Shown: piece after piece, positions 16,995-25,936 of the stretch | Layout: each line of letters opens with the position of its first letter | Numbering within the stretch: position 1 is the first letter of the stretch | Assembly (NCBI GenBank): GCA_040401595.1 | Contig: JBBAOE010000002.1 | Coordinates: 177,866 to 241,865, forward strand | Source: RFPW01 sp040401595 | GTDB lineage: Bacteria > Pseudomonadota > Gammaproteobacteria > Burkholderiales > Burkholderiaceae_E | DNA length: 64,000 nucleotides | Direction: 5' to 3' | Made by a program: the position numbers and the translations under genes | The notes under the pieces: generated by a model | Database searches by the model: none | Told to the model about the DNA's origin: nothing | What the model saw: the letters and a program-made list of their open reading frames with translations, nothing else

Positions 16995-17085
16995 GGCCCC
17001 TTGTCGGTCGGTCGGGTTGGCTGCATGGGATCGATTCGACCCATGCGACAATCCCGAACGTTATGAATGTTTTCGGTTAGATCAC

Positions 17086-18030
17086 TTGTCTGAATTCTCC
17101 GCCCCTGCGCTTTTCGAATCGTCGCTGCATTCACTACCGCTCGTCGGTCGGGGCAAGGTACGCGACATCTATGCCATCGGCGCAGATCGCTTGCTGATCA
17201 TCACGACGGATCGCCTGTCTGCATTCGATGTTGTGCTCAGCGAACCGATTCCGGGTAAGGGACAGATCCTCAATGGCATGGCTCAGTTCTGGTTTGATCG
17301 ACTGAAGTCGATCGTACCGAATCACCTCACAGGTATATTGCCAGAAACCGTTGTGGCACCTCAGGAGCGCGCGCAGGTTCAGGGGCGTTCCATGGTCGTC
17401 AAACGGTTGCAGCCGATCCCGGTCGAAGCCGTTGTGCGCGGTTATCTGATTGGTTCGGGCTGGAAAGATTATCAGGCGAGCGGAGCCGTTTGCGGGATCG
17501 AACTGCCAGCCGGCTTGCGACAGGCCGAGCGGCTTGCGGAACCGATCTTCACGCCTGCAACCAAAGCCGATGTGGGCGACCATGACGAGAACATTGCATT
17601 CGAAGAGATGGTTGTTCGGATCGGGGAACCCTTGGCCCAGCAGATCCGTTCGGTCAGTCTGGCCCTCTATCGCAACGCCTGCGAATACGCAGCAGCCAAA
17701 GGGATCCTGATTGCCGACACCAAGTTTGAATTCGGTCTCGACGAGGCTGGAACCCTCCATCTGATGGACGAGGTTCTGACCGCCGATTCCTCGCGCTTCT
17801 GGCCTGCCGATACCTGGGTTGTTGGCGAATCGCCACCGTCCTTTGATAAACAATTCGTGCGCGACTGGCTCGAGAGTCAGCACTGGGACAAACAGGCGCC
17901 TGCGCCGCATCTGCCTCCGGAGGTCGTTGCGCGTACGGCTGAAAAATACCGTGAAGCCTTGTTTAGGCTAACAGGGCAGCCTCTCGGGGGACCCGGCGCC
18001 GACCGCAAAAACGGGGAGTTAACACCATGA
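17086..18030 (+). CDS. purC: Phosphoribosylaminoimidazole-succinocarboxamide synthase (SAICAR synthetase)
   Basis: About 314 residues from TTG 17086. The frame is open further upstream, but that would run through the divergent exported-protein gene, and no ATG or GTG fits better. The enzyme joins CAIR with aspartate using ATP in purine synthesis. Motifs are GRGKVRDIYAIG, LLIITTDRLSAFDVVL, VKRLQPIPVEAVVRGYLIGS, KADVGDHDENIAFEEM and IADTKFEFGLDEAGTLHLMD split across the C-terminal half. The stop overlaps the purE start by 4 bases (ATGA). Confidence 0.95.
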   Translation: MSEFSAPALFESSLHSLPLVGRGKVRDIYAIGADRLLIITTDRLSAFDVVLSEPIPGKGQILNGMAQFWFDRLKSIVPNHLTGILPETVVAPQERAQVQGRSMVVKRLQPIPVEAVVRGYLIGSGWKDYQASGAVCGIELPAGLRQAERLAEPIFTPATKADVGDHDENIAFEEMVVRIGEPLAQQIRSVSLALYRNACEYAAAKGILIADTKFEFGLDEAGTLHLMDEVLTADSSRFWPADTWVVGESPPSFDKQFVRDWLESQHWDKQAPAPHLPPEVVARTAEKYREALFRLTGQPLGGPGADRKNGELTP

Positions 18031-18548
18031 GCGCCGCATCGTTGAAGAGCCCCGTCCGGGTGGGCGTGGTCATGGGAAGCGCAAGCGATTGGGAAACCAT
18101 GCGGCATGCGGTCGAGATGCTGGCGTCATTTGGCGTTGCCCATGAAGCACGGGTGATTTCCGCGCATCGGATGCCGGATGCCTTGTTCGCCTATGCGCAG
18201 GCAGCCCAGGGACGGGGGCTATGCGCCATCATTGCGGGTGCTGGCGGGGCGGCGCATCTGCCGGGCATGCTGGCCGCCAAAACGATTGTTCCGGTTCTTG
18301 GCGTGCCGGTTCCGTCCCGGCATCTGCAGGGTCAGGACTCGCTTCTGTCGATTGTGCAAATGCCACGCGGCATTCCAGTCGCTACCTTTGCCATTGGGGA
18401 AGCCGGTGCCGCCAACGCAGCGCTGCATGCTGTTGCCGTACTGGCGCTCACGGACCCTGAACTCGCAAAGGCGCTGGAGGCGTTTCGACAGCGTCAGACC
18501 GCCGCTGCAACTGCGATGGTCGTCCCCCCGGGCCCTACGTCTCCATGA
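18027..18548 (+). CDS. purE: N5-carboxyaminoimidazole ribonucleotide mutase
   Basis: This 173-residue class I PurE converts N5-CAIR to CAIR. It carries GVVMGSASDWETM (near 12-24), the active-site VISAHRMPD (near 46-54), IIAGAGGAAHLPGMLAA (near 69-85) and the VQMPRGIPVATFAIG loop. It overlaps both neighbours by 4 bases (ATGA at each end), so purC-purE-purK should be translated in a coupled way. The presence of purK confirms the two-step PurK/PurE route. Confidence 0.96.
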   Translation: MSAASLKSPVRVGVVMGSASDWETMRHAVEMLASFGVAHEARVISAHRMPDALFAYAQAAQGRGLCAIIAGAGGAAHLPGMLAAKTIVPVLGVPVPSRHLQGQDSLLSIVQMPRGIPVATFAIGEAGAANAALHAVAVLALTDPELAKALEAFRQRQTAAATAMVVPPGPTSP

Positions 18549-19750
18549 AACCAGCCCCATTGTCCGCGGGCAGCTGGGTGGCTGTGTTGGGCGGTGGGCA
18601 ATTGGGTCGACTGTTCTGCATGGCGGCCCAGTCTCTGGGCTACCGCGTTTGTGTTCTGGATCCTGCGGCCGACTGTCCCGCTGGTGCGGTCGCAGATCGT
18701 CATCTGCAGGCCGATTATGATGATCCGTCGGCGCTCGCCGACATTGCCCGAACCTGTGCAGCCGCGACCACCGAATTTGAAAATGTGCCGGCCCAAGCGC
18801 TGCGGTTTCTGGCGGGCCAGATCCGGGTTGCGCCGGCGGCGGAGTCCGTGGCGATCGCTCAGGACCGGATTGCCGAAAAATTCTTTCTTCGCCACACAGG
18901 GTTGCCGGTCGGGGACTATGCGGTGATTGCTTGCAGGCAGGACCTTCGGGATGCGCCCGATCACCTGTTCCCTGGCATCCTCAAGGCGGCGAGGTTCGGA
19001 TACGACGGTAAGGGGCAGGTCTCAGTTGCCGATCGGGACGAGGCGCTTGCTGCGTTGGAGCATCACTTTGGCTATCCGTCTGGGGCGGCTCAGTCAAGTC
19101 CGGATGGCGTTCCATGCATTCTCGAGCGGCGCCTCGATTTGGCCTGCGAAGTCTCGGTGATGGTGGCGCGCGGCCTGGATGGAGCGCTTCTGACTTGGCC
19201 CGTGACCCGCAATGTGCACTGCAACGGGGTGCTCGCGACGTCGACCGTCCCGGCCAATGTGGGTGACCTGATCGAGCGGAAGGCGATCGATGCCGCCATC
19301 CGAGTGGCTCAAAGCCTGAATTATTCGGGCGTGCTGGGCGTTGAGTTCTTCGTACTGAACGATAATTCTGTTCTGGTAAATGAGATTGCCCCGCGCCCCC
19401 ATAACTCTGGCCACTGGACCCTCGATGCTGCTGTGACAAGTCAGTTTGAGCAGCAAGCGCGGATTCTCGCGGGGCTACCTCTGGGCGCAACCGACCTGCT
19501 GGTCCCAGCCGCCATGCTCAATCTTTTGGGGGATTGCTGGTATGAGCCCAGCCCTGAGCAAGGTGCGGGGGCGGTGGATCCCGATTGGGCAGCGGTGCTG
19601 AGTGAGTCAACAGCGAAGCTGTACCTTTACGGTAAGCGTTCGGCTCGCCCCGGGCGCAAGATGGGACATGTCACTGTGCTGGGCATTGACGGGGTTGATG
19701 CGCCCATGACCCTGATCCGGATCGCCCAGCGACTGGGTGCAAGCCATTGA
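18545..19750 (+). CDS. purK: N5-carboxyaminoimidazole ribonucleotide synthase
   Basis: This 401-residue ATP-grasp enzyme makes N5-CAIR from AIR, bicarbonate and ATP. The N-terminus shows AVLGGGQLGRLFCMAAQSLG (near 13-32). Then come TEFENVPAQAL, RIAEKFFLRHTGLPV, LKAARFGYDGKGQ (ATP-binding), VLGVEFFVLND and the catalytic loop NEIAPRPHNSGHWTLDA. Length is normal. It overlaps purE by 4 bases and the next gene by 4 bases. Confidence 0.96.
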   Translation: MKPAPLSAGSWVAVLGGGQLGRLFCMAAQSLGYRVCVLDPAADCPAGAVADRHLQADYDDPSALADIARTCAAATTEFENVPAQALRFLAGQIRVAPAAESVAIAQDRIAEKFFLRHTGLPVGDYAVIACRQDLRDAPDHLFPGILKAARFGYDGKGQVSVADRDEALAALEHHFGYPSGAAQSSPDGVPCILERRLDLACEVSVMVARGLDGALLTWPVTRNVHCNGVLATSTVPANVGDLIERKAIDAAIRVAQSLNYSGVLGVEFFVLNDNSVLVNEIAPRPHNSGHWTLDAAVTSQFEQQARILAGLPLGATDLLVPAAMLNLLGDCWYEPSPEQGAGAVDPDWAAVLSESTAKLYLYGKRSARPGRKMGHVTVLGIDGVDAPMTLIRIAQRLGASH

Positions 19751-20715
19751 ATACGCAGGCTGCCGCCCAGGCCTTGCGGGCCGGGGAGATCGTTGCATTC
19801 CCGACCGAGACGGTCTATGGCCTTGGAGCAGATGCCAGCAATGCCGATGCGGTCGCAGCGATTTATCGGATCAAGGGACGGCCGTCAGGACATCCGTTGA
19901 TCGTTCATGTTTCCAGCATTGTCGGGGCGCAAGCCTGGGCCCATTGGAACGATGAGGCGCAGCGTCTGGCACAGGCGTTCTGGCCAGGCCCGCTGACGCT
20001 GATTTTGCCTCGTCTGCGCTCGGCCCCCGCGTACGCCTGCGGAGGCCAGGATTCGATCGGTCTGCGTTGTCCGTCGCATCCGGTTGCGCAGGCGCTCCTT
20101 GAGGCGTTTGAAGCACTGGGTGGCCATGGCGTCGCGGCGCCCTCGGCGAATCGGTTTGGCCGGGTCAGTCCGACTTGCGCAGACCATGTTCGCGCTGATC
20201 TTGGTCAGGACGTGCAATGGGTCCTGGAGGGGAAACCGGCGCAGATCGGGATTGAATCGACGATTATCGATCTGAGCCGTGCACAGCCTGCCCTGCTTCG
20301 CCCGGGGCGTTTGCAGCGGGGTGCCATCGAAGCCGTGCTGGGGTCGTCGCTTGCCGAGCCAGATGCTGAGGCCCCACGGGTATCGGGATCATTGCCCTCG
20401 CATTACGCACCCGACACGCCGGTCGAACTGATTGCCCCGGAGTCATTGCTGTTTCGCCTCGGTGTCATTGCGGATACCGGCGAGTCCTACGTGGTTTGGG
20501 CTCGCCGCGAGCGGCCGATGCTCTTGGCCGCCCGGTCCAATCTGCTGTGGCATCGCGCGCCGGACCTGTCTGACGACTACGAGCAGGTGCTCTACGCTCG
20601 CTTGCGCGAGTTTGACCGACTGGGAAGCCAGCGGATCGTTATTGAACGTCCTCCGTCCGAGCCAGCTTGGCTGGCAGTGATTGACCGTTTGCAGCGCGCT
20701 GCCGCCCGGCGCTGA
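19747..20715 (+). CDS. tsaC: L-threonylcarbamoyladenylate synthase (Sua5/YrdC family)
   Basis: Encodes 322 residues with an N-terminal YrdC domain (about 1-200) and a C-terminal Sua5-type domain. This is the long Sua5 form and not the short TsaC form. It makes threonylcarbamoyl-AMP for the t6A37 modification of ANN-reading tRNAs. Motifs are IVAFPTETVYGLGADA (near 15-30), RIKGRPSGHPLIVHV (near 42-56) and STIIDLSRAQPALLRPG. The start is TTG overlapping the purK stop (TTGA), so translation is probably coupled. Placement after purK is common in betaproteobacteria as I recall. Confidence 0.94.
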   Translation: MNTQAAAQALRAGEIVAFPTETVYGLGADASNADAVAAIYRIKGRPSGHPLIVHVSSIVGAQAWAHWNDEAQRLAQAFWPGPLTLILPRLRSAPAYACGGQDSIGLRCPSHPVAQALLEAFEALGGHGVAAPSANRFGRVSPTCADHVRADLGQDVQWVLEGKPAQIGIESTIIDLSRAQPALLRPGRLQRGAIEAVLGSSLAEPDAEAPRVSGSLPSHYAPDTPVELIAPESLLFRLGVIADTGESYVVWARRERPMLLAARSNLLWHRAPDLSDDYEQVLYARLREFDRLGSQRIVIERPPSEPAWLAVIDRLQRAAARR

Positions 20716-21070
20716 ATGCGCTGTTGGTGGCTCGGCTCAGGGCCGAGGTCCGGACCTGGTGGCGAATGGCGAAGGTCATCCAATCGAGCGCCCAGTCCTC
20801 CGGGCTTGGGCCCATCTGGGACGCCGTCGAACCGAGATCGCGAACGATCCCTCGCATCCAGTCGAAATTCAGGCGAATGAGGCTGGTCCCGCTATCAAAG
20901 ACATGGTGGGCAGCGCAACGCAGAGACTCCAGGCGCTCCGCTCGCGAATCCGTACCAGCGTTGTCAATCGCGTTTGAAGTTTCCCCATCCGGCATGGTGT
21001 CCGTGGCGATGGGCGTGTCCTCGTTGGACCGCGTGAATGGGATGAAGGCTCGGCTCAGGGTCAGCGGCAT
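20639..21070 (-). CDS. Small hypothetical protein, possibly phasin-like
   Basis: Encodes 143 residues from ATG 21070. After about 40 polar residues comes a largely helical region (AERLESLRCAAHHVFDSG, then LIRLNFDWMRGIVRDLGS and WALDWMTFAIRHQVRTSALS). The pattern recalls phasins, the small helical proteins that coat polyhydroxyalkanoate granules, but I see no diagnostic motif. The 3' end overlaps tsaC by 77 bases, convergent. A 3-hydroxybutyrate dehydrogenase gene 3 kb away fits a PHB context but does not prove it. Confidence 0.45.
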   Translation of the reverse strand: MPLTLSRAFIPFTRSNEDTPIATDTMPDGETSNAIDNAGTDSRAERLESLRCAAHHVFDSGTSLIRLNFDWMRGIVRDLGSTASQMGPSPEDWALDWMTFAIRHQVRTSALSRATNSAFSAGRQRAANGQSLPAKLARTEDVQ

Positions 21071-21266
21071 GGGGACTCAGCTTGGTTGGGGATTTGTTCA
21101 GGAAGCCCCCAATGAACGCAGCCGTCAACGAATGGGCGATGCGGCGGTGCCCAGGCGCGGATGATCGGTCAGCACACGCTTGACATGCGATCGAAGGGCC
21201 TCAGGGGCTTACTGTTGCACTAAATTAAGGTTAACCTGCGGCGTGTAAATTTTTTGGCCGGTCAAG

Positions 21267-22721
21267 ATGGACGCACAACTCGAGGAATTCGACGAATTTC
21301 TGCCTGATTTTCGTATTGCCGATCCGACCTTGGCGGCTACGGGCCGCAGGGAAATCGGGATTGCCCAAAAGGAAATGCCAGGTCTGATGGCCCTGCGTTC
21401 CGAGTTTGGTGACGAAAAACCACTCGAAGGTGCCCGAATCGCCGGCGCTGTCCATATGACCGTTCAGACCGCTGTGCTGGTCGAAACCCTGCGCGTATTG
21501 GGCGCTGACGTCCGATGGGCCTCGAGCGATCTGCTTTCAACCAGGGACGAAGCGGCGGCGGCATTGGTTGCCAAGGGCAACCATATCTTCGCGTTTAAGG
21601 GCGAGTCGCCGGCGCGCTATTGGGAGTACATGCACCGGATTTTTGAATTCCCGGTGTCCGACGAAAATCCCCACGGTACGGCGAATCTGATACTTGATGA
21701 CGGGGGCGACGCAACGTTCCTGCTGCATATCGGTGCGCAGGCTGCTCTAGATCCGACGATCCTCGAGCGTCACGAAAGCGAGGATGCGCGCTGGTTTTTC
21801 GCCTCCATTCGGGACCGCCTGGCGACGGACCCTGCCTGGTATCAGCGCCAATTGGATCAGATTATTGGCGTCACGGAGGAAAGCCATACCGGGGCGTTGC
21901 GTCTGGAAGAACTCAGCCACGCGGGGCTCCTGAAGGTTCGCGCCGTTAATGTCAATGATTCAGTGACCAAGGCAAAGTTCGACAGCTTCTACGGTTGCCG
22001 GGAATCCTTGGTGGATTCCCTCAAGCGGGCGACTGACATTATGATTGCCGGCAAGATTGCCGTGGTTGCCGGCTTTGGAGATGTCGGTAAAGGCTGTGCA
22101 CAGGCCTTGCGCGCCCTGTCGGCACAGGTCTGGGTCACTGAAATCGACCCTATCTGCGCGCTGCAAGCGGCGCTCGAGGGCTACCGGGTCGTGACCATGA
22201 AGGAGGCGGCCGTCCATGGTGATATTTTTGTTACCACGACTGGTAATACCCGGGTCATTACTCGGGCCCATATGGATCAGATGAAGGATGAAGCCATCCT
22301 GTGCAATATGGGCCATTATGATGATGAGATCGATATCGCATCGATCCGAGGCGAGGCCAGCGGATGCACGTGGCAAAACGTCAAACCGCAGGTCGATGAG
22401 GTCTTGTTTCCAAACGGACGGCGTTTGATCGTATTGGCCGAGGGGCGGTTGGTTAATTTGGGATGCGGCGCGGGGCATCCGAGCTTTGTGATGTCTGGCG
22501 TTTTCACCAATCAGGTGATTGCTCAGATCGATCTTTTCAGAAACCCTGAACATTATCGGGTCGGCGCGGTGCATCCCCTGCCGAAACGACTGGATGAGCA
22601 GGTTGCGCGACTGCACCTCAAAAAGATCGGGGTTCATTTGACGGAATTGACCGACGAACAGGCCGCTTACATTGGTGTTCCAAAAGCCGGGCCGTTTAAG
22701 GTGAAGTCGTACCGCTACTGA
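21267..22721 (+). CDS. ahcY: S-adenosyl-L-homocysteine hydrolase
   Basis: This 484-residue NAD-dependent enzyme splits S-adenosylhomocysteine into homocysteine and adenosine in the methyl cycle. It shows LAATGRREIGIAQKEMPGL (near 20-38), NDSVTKAKFDSFYGCRESL, the Rossmann motif VVAGFGDVGKGCAQAL (near 265-280), and the C-terminal GPFKVKSYRY that reaches into the neighbouring NAD site. It carries the roughly 40-residue insertion around 115-155 typical of the longer bacterial and eukaryotic form. About 196 bp upstream contain no recognisable SAH riboswitch, and no strong ribosome binding site is visible. Confidence 0.97.
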   Translation: MDAQLEEFDEFLPDFRIADPTLAATGRREIGIAQKEMPGLMALRSEFGDEKPLEGARIAGAVHMTVQTAVLVETLRVLGADVRWASSDLLSTRDEAAAALVAKGNHIFAFKGESPARYWEYMHRIFEFPVSDENPHGTANLILDDGGDATFLLHIGAQAALDPTILERHESEDARWFFASIRDRLATDPAWYQRQLDQIIGVTEESHTGALRLEELSHAGLLKVRAVNVNDSVTKAKFDSFYGCRESLVDSLKRATDIMIAGKIAVVAGFGDVGKGCAQALRALSAQVWVTEIDPICALQAALEGYRVVTMKEAAVHGDIFVTTTGNTRVITRAHMDQMKDEAILCNMGHYDDEIDIASIRGEASGCTWQNVKPQVDEVLFPNGRRLIVLAEGRLVNLGCGAGHPSFVMSGVFTNQVIAQIDLFRNPEHYRVGAVHPLPKRLDEQVARLHLKKIGVHLTELTDEQAAYIGVPKAGPFKVKSYRY

Positions 22722-22770
22722 TCGTTTTCGATCCAGATCGGTTTTAAATTTTTCGAACCAGGTAATAGAG

Positions 22771-23937
22771 GTGAATCAGGTGAGTCAACAGCAGACCAGG
22801 ATCAAGAGCGAGAGTATTTCGTCCCTGGTGCGTAATTATGAGTTCATTGCGCTGGTTTTTCAGGGTGGCGGGGCATTAGGGTCGTATCAGGCGGGCGTTT
22901 TCGAGGGCTTGAGCGAGGCTGGGATTGAGCCAAACTGGATGTCCGGAGTTTCGATCGGGGCGATCAATGCCTCCATCATCGCCGGCAATAAACCTGAGAA
23001 TCGCGTTGCGAAACTCAGGGAATTCTGGGAAACGGTCACCGATCACGGATATGCCAGTCATCTTGCCGGCAATGATGACCTGCGCACGTTTCACAACATG
23101 ACCAGCGCATTCATGTCGATGCTCTCCGGAGTTCCGGGTTTTTACAAACCGCGTATGTTGAGCCCGTATCAGCAGGTCCCTGGGCAGGCGGGTGCAACCA
23201 GCCATTACGATACGAGCGACCTGAAAGACCACCTGAACAGCCTGATCGACTGGGACATTCTCAACAGCAACAGTCATCGGCTGAGCGTTGGTGCTGTCAA
23301 TGTCCGGACCGGAAACTACAAGTATTTCGATACGGCTCTGGAGCGACTCGGCCCTGAGCACATCATGGCCAGCGGTGCGCTGCCACCCGCCTTCCCGGCG
23401 ATGAAGATCGGTTCCGAGTTCTATTGGGACGGCGGTATCGTCTCAAATACGCCGCTGCAGTACCTGCTCGAGCTCCACAAATTGCACCAGGCACTGGTTT
23501 TTCAGGTTGACCTGTTCAATGCCCGTGGCGACATGCCGAAGACGATGCCCGAAGTGATGTCGCGCCAGAAAGACATCATGTATTCCAGCCGGACTCGGAA
23601 CGCGACCAATCGCTACAAAAAAATTCATGATTTGCAGATTCAACTTCGAGACGCCCTGAGCCGGATCGAGCCAGGCAAATGGACCTCCGAAGACAAGAAA
23701 ATGCTGGAGGAGCTCCAGGACACGCCGCAGATCAATGTCCTGCAGCTGATTTACCATCATGCCGACTACGAGGGCGATTCCAAAGACTACGAGTTCTCTA
23801 AGTGGACCATGCGTGAGCATTGGGCAGCAGGTCTAGAGGACGCACGGCGAACGCTTTCGCATCCGGAGTGGCTCAAGTTACCCGATCAGGCTGTCGGTAT
23901 GACCGTGCACGATGTGCATCGCGAGGACGGGCGCTGA
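22771..23937 (+). CDS. Patatin-like phospholipase with C-terminal DUF3734-type region
   Basis: Encodes 388 residues from GTG 22771, which follows an AGAGG ribosome binding site (GTG 22780 is possible). The patatin domain (about 28-235) has the oxyanion glycine motif FQGGGALGSYQAGVFEGL, the nucleophile serine in MSGVSIGAINAS, and the catalytic aspartate in FYWDGGIVSNTP. The C-terminal 150 residues match the DUF3734 extension seen in proteobacterial patatins. It likely hydrolyses acyl esters. Substrate and location are unknown; no signal peptide is seen. It converges on bdhA with a shared terminator between them. Confidence 0.9.
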   Translation: MNQVSQQQTRIKSESISSLVRNYEFIALVFQGGGALGSYQAGVFEGLSEAGIEPNWMSGVSIGAINASIIAGNKPENRVAKLREFWETVTDHGYASHLAGNDDLRTFHNMTSAFMSMLSGVPGFYKPRMLSPYQQVPGQAGATSHYDTSDLKDHLNSLIDWDILNSNSHRLSVGAVNVRTGNYKYFDTALERLGPEHIMASGALPPAFPAMKIGSEFYWDGGIVSNTPLQYLLELHKLHQALVFQVDLFNARGDMPKTMPEVMSRQKDIMYSSRTRNATNRYKKIHDLQIQLRDALSRIEPGKWTSEDKKMLEELQDTPQINVLQLIYHHADYEGDSKDYEFSKWTMREHWAAGLEDARRTLSHPEWLKLPDQAVGMTVHDVHREDGR

Positions 23938-23990
23938 TTTGAGTCGACCGGCGCGACAGGGCGTCGGTCGAAATAACGCAGGATAAAAAA

Positions 23991-24014
23991 ACGCTGCCCT
24001 CAGGCAGCGTTTTT
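23991..24014. terminator. Bidirectional rho-independent terminator
   Basis: A perfect 8-bp stem ACGCTGCC / GGCAGCGT (23991-23998 and 24003-24010) closes a CTCA loop. It is followed by TTTT on the plus strand and preceded by AAAAAA, so it can stop transcription from both sides. It lies between the convergent patatin gene and bdhA. Confidence 0.92.
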
Positions 24015-24031
24015 CGTTACAAGCCCGCTAA

Positions 24032-24814
24032 TTAGTGAGCGACCCAGCCGCCTTCCACGGCAATGTGGGTGCCCGTGATCGAAGCGGCAGCGTCAGACGA
24101 CAGGAAAATCGTCGTGCCAGCGATCTGTTCGACGGTCACGAACTGCTTCGTGGGTTGCGCCGCCAGTAGAACATCCGTTTTGACCTGCTCTTCGGTCATG
24201 CCGCGTGCTTTTGCGGTATCGGGGATCTGCTTCTCGACCAGCGGGGTCAGGACGTAACCCGGGCAAATCGCGTTGACAGTCACGCCGTGGGTGGCGACTT
24301 CAAGGGCGACCGTTTTGGTCAGGCCGAGGATGCCATGCTTGGCCGCGACGTAGGCCGATTTGAATGGCGAAGCCACGAGCGCATGGGCGGAAGCGATGTT
24401 GATGATCCGGCCCCAATGCTTTTGCTTCATGTAGGGCACTGCGAGTCGGGTCGTATGGAATGCCGAGCTCAGGTTGATCGCGATGATGGCGTCCCACTTG
24501 GCGACCGGGAACTCCTCGATCGGGCAAACGTGCTGGATACCAGCGTTATTCACGAGAATATCGACACCGCCGAACGTATCGGCTGCATGTTTCATCATCG
24601 CCTCGATCTGCTCGCCCTTACTCATATCGGCGCCATCATAGATCGCCTTGATGTGATACGTTTTTTCGAGACCCGCGCGAATTGCTTCGATTTCAGCGGC
24701 ATCACCAAATCCGTTCAGAACGAGATTGACGCCTTCTTTGGCCAGGCCTTCTGCGATTCCGAGGCCAATTCCGCTCGTTGAGCCAGTCACGAGTGCCGTT
24801 TTACCTTTGAGCAT
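24032..24814 (-). CDS. bdhA: 3-hydroxybutyrate dehydrogenase
   Basis: This 260-residue short-chain dehydrogenase oxidises (R)-3-hydroxybutyrate to acetoacetate with NAD+. The TGSTSGIGLGIAEGLA cofactor motif lies near 10-25, with NNAGIQHVCPIEEFP near 88-102, the catalytic Ser in NIASAHALVASP and YVAAKHG near 154. The QHV/IEEFP and HALVASPFKSAYVAAKHG features are those of 3-hydroxybutyrate dehydrogenases, not of FabG-type reductases. The role is in PHB breakdown or ketone metabolism. It sits beside the patatin gene and is divergently followed by a cysB-type regulator. Confidence 0.94.
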   Translation of the reverse strand: MLKGKTALVTGSTSGIGLGIAEGLAKEGVNLVLNGFGDAAEIEAIRAGLEKTYHIKAIYDGADMSKGEQIEAMMKHAADTFGGVDILVNNAGIQHVCPIEEFPVAKWDAIIAINLSSAFHTTRLAVPYMKQKHWGRIINIASAHALVASPFKSAYVAAKHGILGLTKTVALEVATHGVTVNAICPGYVLTPLVEKQIPDTAKARGMTEEQVKTDVLLAAQPTKQFVTVEQIAGTTIFLSSDAAASITGTHIAVEGGWVAH

Positions 24815-24955
24815 TTGGAGTTCCTGAAGAGTTTTGTGAAATAAAGAAGACGGTAGGGCCAGCGCTGGGAATCATCAAAAGAAAAGACCATTCGAAGCGA
24901 GCGAGAATCCCCGAGGCGAACGTTACACGCTTAATGTTGCTCAGGGTCAGTTCAA

Positions 24956-25936
24956 TCAGGGGATTTTATTGGTTTTGATATGACGGGCCGATCGATCAAG
25001 TGGATGGTCGTCCGCCATTTTGGGCAGGGTTTGGCTGATCGCCCTGGCCTGATGGGTGAGCAACTCAACGAAGCGGGTCACGAAACGCCTCGGGGTTCGA
25101 CCCACGGGTAGGGCAACAAAGCTGGTCTTGATTCCAAATAAGTGGCGGCAGTCCAGCGCGATCAGCGGGTGATCTGCAATCGGATCGAAGGCGACCGAGG
25201 CGATCAATCCCACCCCAAGGCCCAGACGCACATAGGTTTTGATCACATCGGCATCCAGCGCACTGATTGCGACCTCGGGCCTGAGGCCTTCATCGGCGAA
25301 AACCAGATCGATCGTATTGCGGCCTGCAAAGGCTGCGTCATAGGTCAGCAGCGGGTACTGCGCTAGGTCGGCAGCGCTCACGGTGTTGGCTGACTGGATT
25401 ACCAGCGGGTGCTCGGGCGGTACCACCGCGACATGGGACCACTGCAAGAATGGCGTGGCCAGCAGTTGATCAACCCGGCTGACGGCTTCCGTTGCAACGG
25501 CGAGGTCTGCCTTGCCATCAAGGACCGCGCGGACCACCTGCTCTGGGTCGCCCTGACGCAGTGTGACTGCGACCCGCGGATGATCGCGCCTGAACTGTGC
25601 GACCACGCCTGGCAGCGTGTAGCGGGCTTGGGTGTGGGTAGTCGCGATGGTCAGGGTCCCGGCTTCGCTGTCGGCCCACTCCCGGCCCACCCGATGAAGG
25701 TCTTCGAGGTCGTCCAGGATCCGTTCTGCGATCGCGAGCGCCGCTCGTCCGGGTTCGGTCAACCCGGTCAAGCGTCGGCCGCGCCGCTCAAAGATCTGAC
25801 AGCCAAGTTCCTCTTCGAGTTCAAGGATCTGTCGACTGACGCCCGGCTGTGAAGTGTGCAGCGCGGCCGCGGCCGCGGTCAGGTTGAGATTTCGCCGGGC
25901 GATTTCCCGGAGATAGCGCAGTCGCTGCAGGTTCAT
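24956..25936 (-). CDS. cysB: CysB-type LysR family regulator
   Basis: Encodes 326 residues. The N-terminal helix-turn-helix starts MNLQRLRYLREIARRNLNLT and continues ALHTSQPGVSRQILELEEEL, a pattern shared by CysB and Cbl. The effector domain begins near 90 with GTLTIATTHTQARYTLPGVV, whose TTHTQARY is diagnostic of CysB (sensing O- or N-acetylserine or sulfate-related signals). It is divergent from the cysI operon, which it probably controls. A C-terminal tail rich in Arg/Lys/His is a minor peculiarity. Confidence 0.92.
   Translation of the reverse strand: MNLQRLRYLREIARRNLNLTAAAAALHTSQPGVSRQILELEEELGCQIFERRGRRLTGLTEPGRAALAIAERILDDLEDLHRVGREWADSEAGTLTIATTHTQARYTLPGVVAQFRRDHPRVAVTLRQGDPEQVVRAVLDGKADLAVATEAVSRVDQLLATPFLQWSHVAVVPPEHPLVIQSANTVSAADLAQYPLLTYDAAFAGRNTIDLVFADEGLRPEVAISALDADVIKTYVRLGLGVGLIASVAFDPIADHPLIALDCRHLFGIKTSFVALPVGRTPRRFVTRFVELLTHQARAISQTLPKMADDHPLDRSARHIKTNKIP

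Noticed and set aside
21071..21266. Possible S-adenosylhomocysteine riboswitch before ahcY
   Set aside because: The region lacks the conserved G/A-rich core expected for the SAH riboswitch that precedes ahcY in some betaproteobacteria; no convincing pseudoknot pairing was found by eye.
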